Assembly: GCA_014859985.1 (NCBI GenBank)
Contig: JACZKN010000012.1
Location: forward strand, 1 to 10,526
Direction: 5' to 3'
DNA length: 10,526 bases
Source: Candidatus Krumholzibacteriia bacterium
GTDB lineage: Bacteria; Krumholzibacteriota; Krumholzibacteriia; LZORAL124-64-63
The translations under genes were made by a program, and so were the position numbers. Of this stretch, positions 1-7,091 are shown one piece after another (the stretch's first letter is position 1; each line of letters begins with the position of its first letter). The notes beneath the pieces were generated by a model, which was not told the DNA's origin, made no database searches, and saw only the letters and a list, made by a program, of their open reading frames with translations.

Positions 1-1729
1 GGCCCGCGACCGCGGCCAGGGGCCGGGCCACGAGCGCCAGGTCGGCCCCCAGGACGCCGCCGTCCGGGACCGTGACCGCCAGGCTGCCGTCGACGTAGCC
101 GAAGGCCGTCACCGTGAAGGTGGCCGGCCCGGCGGGCAGCACCAGGCGGTAGACGCCGTCGGTGCCGGTGAAGTGCTGGTGGTAGCCGCCGTCCAGGCGC
201 ACCAAGGCCCCGGCCAGGGGCAGCCCCGTGCCCTGGTCGGTGACCGTGCCGGTGATCTCGCCCACGCCGCCCTTGACGGCCATGACCGCGGCGTAGGCGT
301 CCACCAGGCCCCAGCCCGAGGCGTTGTCCTCGCCGACGGTGCCCAGGTCCAGGGCCGTGTCCAGCAGGGCCTGCTTGATGGCGGCCACGTCCACGTCCGG
401 GTTCGAGGCCCGCATCAGGGCGACGATGCCCGCCACGTGGGGACCGGCCATGGAGGTGCCGCTCAGGTACTGGTAGCCGCCGCCGGGACGGGCGCTCAGC
501 ACGTCGTTGCCCGGAGCCACCACTTCGGGCTTGATGGCGTAGACCCCGCCGCAGCCGGAGGGGCCGCGGCTGGAAAAGCTGCTGACCGCGTACGGCGCGG
601 TCGCGGCCACCGAGCCCACGGAAAAGGCATTCAACGGCGAGCTCGCCCGATCCGCCGGGGAGCGCAGGGTGCCCGGGCCCGGGCCCTCGTTGCCCGCCGA
701 CCAGGTGAGCACGATGCCTGCCGCCTCCACGGCGTCGATCACGCCCCACCAGCGGCTGTCGCAGTCGTAGTAGCCCTCGAACGCCTCGTTCACGCCCCAG
801 CTGTTGTGCACCACGGCGGGCACGTCGGCGCTGGTCGTGGGGTCGCCGTCGGGATCGGCCATGAACTCCAGGGAGGCGATGACCCCGTTGTCGAACTCCT
901 CGTTGCTGCCCGGGTGGTTGATGACGTTGGAGGCGATCCACAGGGCCCCGGGCGCCACGCCGATGGTGTCGCCCGGGGCGAAACCCGTCACGGTGCCCAT
1001 GACGTGGGTGCCGTGGTAGTGGCGGTCGACGGGAAAGTCGGTGTCCCCGAGGCCGGCACCGTCGAACCAGCACTCGCCTGCGGGGGCGAAGTTGCCGCGC
1101 CAGCGCGGGGCCAGGGCCGGATGGGTGCCGTCGACGCCGGTGTCGAGGATGCCGACGACCACGCCGGTGCCGTCGATGCCCAGTTCCTGCCACACCCGCG
1201 GGGCGCCCACCGCGCGCACGCCGGGGACCAGGCCGATCCCGGCCTTGTCGTAGCCGGTGCCCTTCTCGGCCCCTGCCTTGTCCGAGGCGGCGGGTTCGAT
1301 CAACTCGACCACCAGGTCGGGCTCGATGCGGTCCACGTCCGGGCGCAGGGCGAGCTCGCGCACGGCGTCGGCGGTGGCCACGACCACCACGCTGTTGATC
1401 AGCCAATGGGGCGTCCAGCCCAAAACGCGCCCGGCCGTCTTGTCCGCCCCCAGGGACGCCAGCAGGTGGGCCTGGCTCCCGGCGGCGACACCCTGCAAAG
1501 CCGCCACGACCCGGTGGTGGCGGTCCGCGGTCGCGGCCTTCCCTGTCCTCAGCTCGCGATCCAGGGCCGCCAGGTCGGCCTGCTCGCGCAGCACGACCAG
1601 GACGCGCACGGGCTCGTCCGGGGCCAGGCGCGCCAGCTGCGTCTCGAGTCCGGGCGCCAGTTCACCGGCCACCGCAGCGGGGGCGGTCAGCAGCAGGCAG
1701 ACGAGGACGAACAGGGGGGCGAGTCTCAT
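1..1729 (-). CDS. Secreted S8 (subtilisin-like) serine peptidase, bacillopeptidase F-like, C-terminus outside window
   Basis: Exported endopeptidase, 576 codons visible; the reading frame is still open at the left edge, so the C-terminus is missing. Residues 1-21 are a signal peptide (MRLAPLFVLVCLLLTAPAAVA). Residues about 25-140 look like an I9-type propeptide (inhibitor and folding aid). The catalytic domain, about 170-480, has the full subtilase set: Asp196 in ILDTGVDG, His239 in HYHGTHV, oxyanion Asn347 in SAGNEGPGPG and Ser426 in GTSMAGPHVAG, so it should be active. Residues about 490-576 (GEITGTVTDQGTGLPLAGA) form a carboxypeptidase-regulatory-like beta domain, an arrangement typical of bacillopeptidase F relatives. 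The ATG at 1729 is chosen because a signal peptide follows directly and AGGA lies 8 bases upstream. The gene is divergent from the other S8 peptidase. By analogy the missing end may hold more beta domains and a sorting signal; this is inference. Family call is firm, substrate unknown. Confidence 0.93.
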   Translation of the reverse strand, partial: MRLAPLFVLVCLLLTAPAAVAGELAPGLETQLARLAPDEPVRVLVVLREQADLAALDRELRTGKAATADRHHRVVAALQGVAAGSQAHLLASLGADKTAGRVLGWTPHWLINSVVVVATADAVRELALRPDVDRIEPDLVVELIEPAASDKAGAEKGTGYDKAGIGLVPGVRAVGAPRVWQELGIDGTGVVVGILDTGVDGTHPALAPRWRGNFAPAGECWFDGAGLGDTDFPVDRHYHGTHVMGTVTGFAPGDTIGVAPGALWIASNVINHPGSNEEFDNGVIASLEFMADPDGDPTTSADVPAVVHNSWGVNEAFEGYYDCDSRWWGVIDAVEAAGIVLTWSAGNEGPGPGTLRSPADRASSPLNAFSVGSVAATAPYAVSSFSSRGPSGCGGVYAIKPEVVAPGNDVLSARPGGGYQYLSGTSMAGPHVAGIVALMRASNPDVDVAAIKQALLDTALDLGTVGEDNASGWGLVDAYAAVMAVKGGVGEITGTVTDQGTGLPLAGALVRLDGGYHQHFTGTDGVYRLVLPAGPATFTVTAFGYVDGSLAVTVPDGGVLGADLALVARPLAAVAG

Positions 1730-1849
1730 GGGCAGGATCCTGGGCCTCCGGGAGGGTGTCCGGCGGCGGCCTGACGAGAGATCAGAAAAAGACCGCAGCG
1801 AGGTGCGATCCCTTTCCCTGTCAGGCCCCCAGTTGCGCTTTCCTCACTA

Positions 1850-1879
1850 AGGATACCATAACGGTCGGGGCCGGGGCAA
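1850..1879 (-). promoter_or_regulatory. Possible sigma70-type promoter of the minus-strand peptidase
   Basis: Read on the minus strand, TTGCCC (1879-1874) and TATCCT (1855-1850) are separated by 18 bases; each matches 4 of 6 bases of the sigma70 consensus. It would give a leader of about 115 bases before the ATG at 1729. The match is modest and many chance matches are expected, so this is a candidate only. Confidence 0.25.
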
Positions 1880-1920
1880 TGGGGTCGCGGCCCGGGCCGG
1901 CCGATTCCCTACCGGATTTG

Positions 1921-1934
1921 TCACGAAATCGTGA
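1921..1934. promoter_or_regulatory. Perfect 6-2-6 inverted repeat, candidate operator
   Basis: TCACGA-AA-TCGTGA is an exact inverted repeat in an AT-richer patch. It ends 11 bases before the TTGCAA -35-like box of the plus-strand peptidase, so its centre would lie about 55 bases upstream of the predicted transcription start, a common position for an activator dimer. The half-site resembles those of several helix-turn-helix regulators, but no specific family can be named from this single site. Confidence 0.4.
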
Positions 1935-1945
1935 ATGTTCAGTGT

Positions 1946-1975
1946 TTGCAAGGTGTTGGCGCCTTCCCCTACAAT
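1946..1975 (+). promoter_or_regulatory. Likely sigma70-type promoter of the plus-strand peptidase
   Basis: TTGCAA at 1946-1951 (4 of 6 to TTGACA) and TACAAT at 1970-1975 (5 of 6 to TATAAT) are 18 bases apart. Transcription would start near 1982, giving a leader of roughly 167 bases before the ATG at 2149. This is the best promoter match in the intergenic region and lies in its AT-richest part. Sigma factor preferences of the host are unknown. Confidence 0.45.
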
Positions 1976-2098
1976 GGCCGCGTATGGGGCCGCGGTTCGG
2001 CACGCACCCCCGCTCCGCACGACGGACCAAACCCACCACCGCCTCGAAGGAGTCGCCAGCTTGTCCCGGGCGGATGCCGAGCCGTCGCCGGGCAACCC

Positions 2099-2129
2099 GT
2101 TTTCTGATTCTTCTCGCCAACCAGAAAAC
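2099..2129 (+). promoter_or_regulatory. Leader hairpin next to the ribosome binding site
   Basis: GTTTTCTG (2099-2106) and CAGAAAAC (2122-2129) are exact reverse complements with a 15-base loop. The stem is A/T-rich in otherwise GC-rich DNA and ends 7 bases before the AAGGAG at 2137. It is directly preceded by a GC-rich imperfect hairpin (about 2065-2092), so its 5' arm could also act as the U-run of a weak attenuator. Regulatory function is inference; the pairing is seen. Confidence 0.35.
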
Positions 2130-2136
2130 ACCCGAC

Positions 2137-2142
2137 AAGGAG
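2137..2142 (+). promoter_or_regulatory. Ribosome binding site fixing the start at 2149
   Basis: AAGGAG lies 6 bases before the ATG at 2149, the only in-frame start here with both a good Shine-Dalgarno sequence and a signal peptide right after it. It overrides the longer in-frame possibility at 1756. Confidence 0.8.
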
Positions 2143-2148
2143 CCCGAC

Positions 2149-5100
2149 ATGAAACGTCGTACCCATGCGCCCTGGCGCATCCTGGTCGTGGCCGGCCTCG
2201 TCCTGACCGCCGCGGCGGCCCTGGCGGCGGAGCCGGACGCCCCCCGCCCCTTCGCACCGGTCCAGGACGGCTTCCAGCCCTCCGCCCCCCTCGAACTCCC
2301 GTACCATCCGAACCGCGTGCTGGTGAAGCTGACCGCCGACGCCGCCGAGCGCACCGGCCTGGACCTCGCCCGCGACAAGGGCGCAACCGCCGCCGAGCCG
2401 CGCACGGGCCTGCCCACGGTGGACGCCCTGTGCGCCGCGGGCGGCGTCAAGCGCATCGAGCGCCCCTGGATCGAGGCCAAGCGGCAGAACCTGGCCGCGG
2501 AGTTGGGCCTGGACCGCTGGTACCTGCTGGAGACCGACGGCCGCCAGGACGCCCTGGACCTGGCCCGCCGGCTGGCCAAGGATCCTGAGGTGGAGGAGGC
2601 CACCGTCGACTGGCGGGCCTTCCCGGCCGCCGTGCCCTCGGACCCCATGCACTCCCTGCACTGGGGCCACAACAACACCGCCCAGATGCTGAGCTACAAC
2701 TGGTCGACCCACACCCACGAGGCCGGCTCGCCCGTGGGCACCGTCGGCTTCGACGCCAACGCCCACGCCGCCTGGGACAACAGCCAGGGCTACGGCAACG
2801 CGGGCATCGTCATCGCGATCATCGACAGCGGCGTCGAGGCCGGGCATCCGGACCTGCGCCAGGTCGCCGGCTACGACTACGGCGACAACGACAGCAACGC
2901 CGACGACAACTCGTCCCAGGCGGGGCACGGCACCGCCTGCGCCGGCGTCGCCGCGGCCATGGCCAACAACGGGCTGGGCACCGCGGGCATCGCCGCCGGC
3001 TGCAGCATCATGCCCCTGAAGGTGGCCAACAGCGCGGGCTCGATGTACTTCTCGTCGATCCAGAACGCCCTGTACCACGCCGCCGACAACGGCGCCCACA
3101 TCGCCAGCATGAGCCTGGGCGCGGCCATCAGCTCGGACGCCGCCACCAACACGGCCCTGCAGTACGCCTACAACGCCGGCGTGACCCTGCTGGCGGCCAC
3201 GGGCAACGAGAACGCCTCGACCATCAGCTACCCGGCCATCAACCAGTACGTCATCGCCGTGGGCGCGGCCTCGCCCTGCGGCGACCGCAAGCGCTCCTCC
3301 AGCAGCAGCGCCGAGGTCAACCCCGGCGTGAACACCGACCCCAACGGCTACACCTGCGACGGCGAGCGGTGGTGGGGCTCGAACTACGGCACCACGACGG
3401 TGGGCGCGGCCACCTCGGTCGACATCATCGCCCCGACCATCCTGCCGACGACCGACCTGCTGGGCTCGGCGGGCTACGACGCCAGCGACTACAGCAAGTG
3501 GTTCAACGGCACCTCGTGCGCGACGCCGTACGCGGCGGGCGTGGCCGCGCTGGTCAAGGCCGGCAACCCGTCGTTCACGCCGGCGCAGATCCGCGACCGC
3601 CTGCGCACGACGGCCCAGGACGTGGTCAGCGTCGAGTCGGGCACCGGCTGGGACCGCTACACCGGCTACGGCATGGTCGACGCCGCCGCGGCGACCGCCG
3701 GAGGCTCGACGCCCACCGACGCCATCACCGTGAGCTACCCCAATGGCGGCGAGACCCTGACGGCCGGCGACGCCGTGGCCATCACCTGGAGCTGGACCGG
3801 CTCGTTCACCACGGTGGCCATCGAGTACAGCCTCAACGGCGGCTCGGCCTGGACGACGATCACCTCGTCGACCGCCAACGACGGTTCCTACGCCTGGACC
3901 GTGCCCTCGAGCGCGACCACCCAGGGCCGGATCCGCGTCTCCGGCGGCACCGCCAGCGACACCAGCAACAGCAACTTCACGATCCAGGTGCCGCAGGGCG
4001 GCGGCTACGCCACCCTTCCCTACAGCACCGGCTTCGAGGGCGGCGCGCTGGACCAGTACTGGACGACCGTCTCGACGACCACCGGGCGCATCCTGGTCAC
4101 CTCGGCCAACACGCCCCACGGCGGCAGCTACCACCTGACCATGGACAGCGCGACCAACGGGACGTACGCCACCAACGAGGCCTGGCTGCGCCTGGACCTG
4201 TCCGGCAGCAGCCAGGTCGACCTGAGCTACTGGTGGAAGGACTTCGGCGACGAGACCCACAGCACCGACGGCGTCTACTTCTCCGCCAACGGGGGCAGCT
4301 CGTTCGTCAAGGTGCAGAACCTCAACGGCGGCAGCTACAGCAACAACGTGTGGCGCCAGTTCACCCTGGACGTGGACGCCCTGGCCGCGGCCAACGGGCT
4401 GGCCCTGACCTCGACGTTCGTGGTCAAGTTCCAGCAGTACGACAACTACCAGATCGCCACCGACGGCATGGCCTTCGACGACGTCGCGGTCACCGGCTCG
4501 ACGCCGCCCGCGGACGCGGTGACGGTGACCGCGCCCAACGGCGGCGAGACCCTGACGGGCGGCGGCTCGACCGCGATCACCTGGACCTCGGTCGGCGCGT
4601 TCACGACGGTGGACATCGACTGGTCGGCCAACGGCGGCTCGAGCTGGACGGCCATCGTCGCCGGGACGGCCAACGACGGCTCCTACACCTGGTCCGTGCC
4701 GGAGGTGGCCACGACCCAGGGCCGGGTGCGCGTCAGCGGCGGCACCGCCAGCGACACCAGCAACGCCAACTTCACCATCGAGTACGCACCACCCACGGGC
4801 GACTACGCCGCCGTACCCTACGCCACGGGCTTCGAGAGCGCGACCCTGGACCAGTACTGGACCACCGCCTCGACGGCCGCGGGCCGCGTGCTGGTCACCA
4901 CGGCCAACACGCCCCACGGCGGCAGCCGCCACCTGACCATGGACAGCGCCACCAGCGGCACCTACAGCCTGAACGAGGCGGTGCTGCACCTGGACCTGAC
5001 CGGGCAGAGCCAGGTGGACCTGTCGTTCTGGTGGAAGGACTTCGGCGACGAGACCCACAGCCAGGACGGCGTGTACTTCTCGGCCAACGACGGTACGAGC

Positions 5101-5982
5101 TGGGCCAAGGTCCAGGACCTCAACGGCGCCAGCTACAGCAACAACGTGTGGCGCCAGTTCACCCTGGACGTGGACGCCCTGGCGGCGGCCAACGGCCTGG
5201 CGCTGACGGGGACCTTCCTCGTGAAGTTCCAGCAGTACGACAACTACCCGATCGCCACCGACGGCATGGCCTTCGACGACGTCGCCGTCACCTTGGGCGG
5301 GGGCGGCGGGGGCGGCACGGCCATCACCGCCGAGTCCGAGCCCAACGGCGACATCGCCTCGGCCGACGGCCCGGTGGGTCCGGGCACCGCGGTCAGCGGG
5401 GCGCTGTCGTCCAGCAGCGACGACGACTACTTCTGGTTCGACGTCGGCACCGCCGGCAACGTGAACATCAGCCTGGCGATCGGCTCGAGCGCCGACCTGG
5501 ACTGGTACCTGTACAACAGCTCCGGCACCCAGGTGGCCCGCGGCTACACCACGGCCAACCCCGAGGTGGGCAACTACAACGCCGCGGCCGGCCGCTACTA
5601 CCTGCGGGTGGACGGCTACCTGGGCGCCACCAGCAGCTACACCGTGACGGTGACCGGCGGGCTGGCCGTGCAGCGGACGGCGCCGGAGAAGACGGACCTG
5701 CCCCTGGCCTTCGCCCTGGAGCAGAACGCCCCCAATCCGTTCAACCCGTCCACCACCATCGCCTTCGCCTTGCCCCAGGCCGGACCGGTCCAGCTGCGCA
5801 TCTACGACCAGCGCGGCCGCCTGGTGCGCACCCTCGTGGACGAGGCCATGACCGCGGGCGCCAAGTCCGTGGTCTGGAACGGCCTGGACGACGGGGGACG
5901 GCAGACGCAATCCGGGGTGTACCTGTACGTGATCGAGACCGAGGGCTTCCGCGCGACGCGGAAGATGACCCTGTTGAAGTAG
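2149..5982 (+). CDS. Secreted multidomain S8 serine peptidase with FlgD-like C-terminal sorting domain
   Basis: Exported endopeptidase of 1277 residues. Domains: signal peptide 1-26 (MKRRTHAPWRILVVAGLVLT then AAAALA); propeptide about 45-160 (HPNRVLVKL start, fervidolysin-like); S8 catalytic domain about 167-520 with Asp226 (AIIDSGVE), His260 (GHGTACAG), oxyanion Asn353 (ATGNENAS) and Ser456 (NGTSCATPYAAG), so a complete triad; module A 524-782 and module B 789-1048, near copies each made of an Ig-like part (PNGGETLT...) and a jelly-roll part (WWKDFGDETHS...FDDVAVT); a Gly linker 1049-1056; a PPC domain about 1057-1170 (ESEPNGD...); and a FlgD Ig-like sorting domain about 1185-1277 (QNAPNPFNPSTT to KMTLLK). 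The C-terminal domain is typical of type IX-like secreted or surface proteins in FCB-related phyla. An insertion with Cys377 and Cys403 interrupts the catalytic domain. Substrate unknown; beta modules probably bind polymers or act as spacers. Confidence 0.95.
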   Translation: MKRRTHAPWRILVVAGLVLTAAAALAAEPDAPRPFAPVQDGFQPSAPLELPYHPNRVLVKLTADAAERTGLDLARDKGATAAEPRTGLPTVDALCAAGGVKRIERPWIEAKRQNLAAELGLDRWYLLETDGRQDALDLARRLAKDPEVEEATVDWRAFPAAVPSDPMHSLHWGHNNTAQMLSYNWSTHTHEAGSPVGTVGFDANAHAAWDNSQGYGNAGIVIAIIDSGVEAGHPDLRQVAGYDYGDNDSNADDNSSQAGHGTACAGVAAAMANNGLGTAGIAAGCSIMPLKVANSAGSMYFSSIQNALYHAADNGAHIASMSLGAAISSDAATNTALQYAYNAGVTLLAATGNENASTISYPAINQYVIAVGAASPCGDRKRSSSSSAEVNPGVNTDPNGYTCDGERWWGSNYGTTTVGAATSVDIIAPTILPTTDLLGSAGYDASDYSKWFNGTSCATPYAAGVAALVKAGNPSFTPAQIRDRLRTTAQDVVSVESGTGWDRYTGYGMVDAAAATAGGSTPTDAITVSYPNGGETLTAGDAVAITWSWTGSFTTVAIEYSLNGGSAWTTITSSTANDGSYAWTVPSSATTQGRIRVSGGTASDTSNSNFTIQVPQGGGYATLPYSTGFEGGALDQYWTTVSTTTGRILVTSANTPHGGSYHLTMDSATNGTYATNEAWLRLDLSGSSQVDLSYWWKDFGDETHSTDGVYFSANGGSSFVKVQNLNGGSYSNNVWRQFTLDVDALAAANGLALTSTFVVKFQQYDNYQIATDGMAFDDVAVTGSTPPADAVTVTAPNGGETLTGGGSTAITWTSVGAFTTVDIDWSANGGSSWTAIVAGTANDGSYTWSVPEVATTQGRVRVSGGTASDTSNANFTIEYAPPTGDYAAVPYATGFESATLDQYWTTASTAAGRVLVTTANTPHGGSRHLTMDSATSGTYSLNEAVLHLDLTGQSQVDLSFWWKDFGDETHSQDGVYFSANDGTSWAKVQDLNGASYSNNVWRQFTLDVDALAAANGLALTGTFLVKFQQYDNYPIATDGMAFDDVAVTLGGGGGGGTAITAESEPNGDIASADGPVGPGTAVSGALSSSSDDDYFWFDVGTAGNVNISLAIGSSADLDWYLYNSSGTQVARGYTTANPEVGNYNAAAGRYYLRVDGYLGATSSYTVTVTGGLAVQRTAPEKTDLPLAFALEQNAPNPFNPSTTIAFALPQAGPVQLRIYDQRGRLVRTLVDEAMTAGAKSVVWNGLDDGGRQTQSGVYLYVIETEGFRATRKMTLLK
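3718..4494 (+). repeat. Internal tandem repeat, copy A (Ig-like plus jelly-roll module)
   Basis: This 777-base unit encodes residues 524-782 of the large peptidase and is repeated at 4513-5292. Protein order is a PNGGETLT Ig-like domain of the kind grouped with Kre9/Ser-Thr-rich repeats, then a TGFE...LDQYWTT jelly-roll domain. DNA is identical over long runs between copies, for example 54 bases (4332-4385 with 5130-5183) and 33 bases around TGGTGGAAGGACTTC. Confidence 0.9.
4513..5292 (+). repeat. Internal tandem repeat, copy B (Ig-like plus jelly-roll module)
   Basis: This 780-base unit encodes residues 789-1048, one residue longer than copy A because of the linker between its two domains. 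The jelly-roll half is more conserved than the Ig-like half. It is separated from copy A by only six codons and followed by a glycine run. Confidence 0.9.
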
Positions 5983-5996
5983 ATCGCCCCGACGAC

Positions 5997-6034
5997 GACG
6001 GCCGCCGCGCCCGGACCGGGGCGCGGCGGCCGTC
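5997..6034. terminator. Perfect 16-bp GC hairpin between convergent genes, probable bidirectional terminator
   Basis: Bases 5997-6012 are the exact reverse complement of 6019-6034, with a 6-base loop (GGACCG). The hairpin starts 14 bases after the stop of the plus-strand peptidase and 24 bases beyond the stop of the minus-strand membrane protein gene. There is no T-run on either side, so it is not a textbook intrinsic terminator, but position and strength fit transcription ending or 3' end protection for both genes. Confidence 0.6.
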
Positions 6035-6057
6035 GCATCGCTGCCGGCCGGTGCCGG

Positions 6058-6999
6058 TCAGCGCCGGAACTCGATCTCCCCCATCTTCTGGTCGATGCGC
6101 ACCCGCAGCACCGGCAGAGGTACCTCGCCGTCGCTGCGGCGCAGCACCGGCAGGGTCAGGTCGTCCGGTAGGTCGCCCACGGCCTCGACCTCGAGGTCGG
6201 CGGGCAGGCCGATCGCCATGCCGCCCATGCGCACCCGGAAGCGCGCGTCGCAGTCGTTGCGCCACTGGCCCTTGAGGCCGATGTCGGCGCCGCCCATGCC
6301 GCAGTCCACGTCCAGGACCCGGGGCGAGGCGTTGCCCAGGCGCGAGACCGAGACCCCCCCCATGCGGCCGTGCAGGCGCAGGCGCTCCAGGGGCTCGCGC
6401 AGGGGGGCGTCCACCGACAGCTCGAAGCCGCCCTGGCGGAAGTCGAAGTCGGCGGTGGTCAGCCACAGGCCGCCGATCTCGGCCTCGCCGCCGCCCTGCT
6501 CCAGGCGCACCACCAGCTCGACGGGGACGTCGGCGGGCAGACCGATGGTGATCGACGCGTTGGTATCGCCCCCCATCAGCTGCCTGAACAGGGCCTGCAG
6601 GGCCGGCATGGTGCGGCGGAAGGTGATGCGGCTGGTCCAGGAGGAGTCGGGCTGGATCTCGAAGCTCTGGGTCAGGCTGTGGACCTCGCTGTCGAAGCTG
6701 GCCCGGGCGCTGAGGCCTTCGCCGGGTGCGGCGGGCTCGAGGATGAACTCGCCCTGGGCCAGGTCCAGGATCACGCGGCCGGGGTGGGTGCGGGTCAGGA
6801 CCACCGGGTCGTCCACGGTGATGGTCGTGCCCGCGGCGGCGGCGGCGGCGGCGGCCACGGCATCGCGCTCCACCTGCCCGCCCTCGTCGCGGGAGAAGAA
6901 GGCCAGGCCCGCCATGACCACGACAAACAGGACCACGAGGCCGATCAGGGCGCCGCAGCCGATCAGCGAGTTCTTGAGGCAGCCGCGGGGGTCGGCCAT
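6058..6999 (-). CDS. Single-pass membrane protein with LiaF/toast-rack-like repeat domain
   Basis: Protein of 313 residues, function unknown. Residues 1-10 are a short, probably cytoplasmic segment, 11-35 a strong transmembrane helix (GALIGLVVLFVVVMAGLAFF), 44-57 an Ala-rich stalk with eight consecutive Ala, and 58-313 an exported beta-rich domain. That domain repeats a glycine turn followed by short strands: GGGEAEIG near 169, GRMGGVSVSR 211, CGMGGADIGL 233, RMGGMAIGLP 258 and KMGEIEF 305, spaced about 22-24 residues over the middle. This resembles the beta-solenoid of LiaF/DUF4097 'toast-rack' proteins, some of which act in cell-envelope stress sensing; similarity is by pattern, not alignment. 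The ATG at 6999 is chosen over one at 7128 because AAAGG lies 7 bases upstream and the upstream extension is Arg-rich and unlike protein. It follows the phosphatase gene on the same strand and converges with the large peptidase. Confidence 0.8.
   Translation of the reverse strand: MADPRGCLKNSLIGCGALIGLVVLFVVVMAGLAFFSRDEGGQVERDAVAAAAAAAAGTTITVDDPVVLTRTHPGRVILDLAQGEFILEPAAPGEGLSARASFDSEVHSLTQSFEIQPDSSWTSRITFRRTMPALQALFRQLMGGDTNASITIGLPADVPVELVVRLEQGGGEAEIGGLWLTTADFDFRQGGFELSVDAPLREPLERLRLHGRMGGVSVSRLGNASPRVLDVDCGMGGADIGLKGQWRNDCDARFRVRMGGMAIGLPADLEVEAVGDLPDDLTLPVLRRSDGEVPLPVLRVRIDQKMGEIEFRR
6832..6855. repeat. GGC trinucleotide microsatellite encoding the poly-Ala stalk
   Basis: Seven exact GGC units (6835-6855) plus CGC. 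On the minus strand they encode Ala49-56 of the membrane protein, just after its transmembrane helix. Copy-number change by slippage would alter stalk length without breaking the frame. Confidence 0.85.
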
Positions 7000-7091
7000 G
7001 GTCGGGCCTTTCGTCGGGGTGATGGCGTCGCACCGGTGCCCATACGGGACGGCGGCGCGCGGGTTGCGTACCCCGCGCCGGACAACCCACC

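Larger units (their letters stand above)
1730..2148. other. Divergent intergenic region between two peptidase genes
   Basis: These 419 bases hold no convincing gene. The frame of the plus-strand peptidase stays open upstream as far as an ATG at 1756, but that stretch encodes low-complexity Arg/Pro-rich sequence with no ribosome binding site, while a proper signal peptide begins at 2149. The region is locally less GC-rich than the genes. It contains promoter-like hexamers in both directions, a TCACGA/TCGTGA inverted repeat at 1921-1934, an 8-bp inverted repeat (GGCCTGAC 1768-1775 with GTCAGGCC 1820-1827) in the leader of the minus-strand gene, and a hairpin at 2099-2129 in the leader of the plus-strand gene. 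These make it the likely shared control region of the two peptidases. Confidence 0.7.

Noticed and set aside
173..1774. A 533-codon plus-strand frame over the left-hand region
   Set aside because: It is the antisense shadow of the minus-strand S8 peptidase, which has a signal peptide and an intact catalytic triad.
1756..2148. N-terminal extension of the large peptidase starting at 1756
   Set aside because: No ribosome binding site, no protein-like composition, and it would bury the signal peptide that starts at 2149 after AAGGAG.
1982..2148. Known riboswitch (such as c-di-GMP-I or cobalamin) in the peptidase leader
   Set aside because: I looked for the conserved core motifs of these classes and could not find them; only simple hairpins are visible.
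1969..5910. A 1313-codon open frame on the minus strand opposite the large peptidase
   Set aside because: Its translation is low-complexity Gly/Ala/Val/Arg/His-rich with no domain, while the opposite strand encodes an obvious peptidase. Long antisense frames are expected in DNA this GC-rich.
3369..6275. A 968-codon plus-strand frame overlapping the large peptidase
   Set aside because: Arg/His/Gly-rich frameshift shadow running through the terminator hairpin and into the convergent gene.
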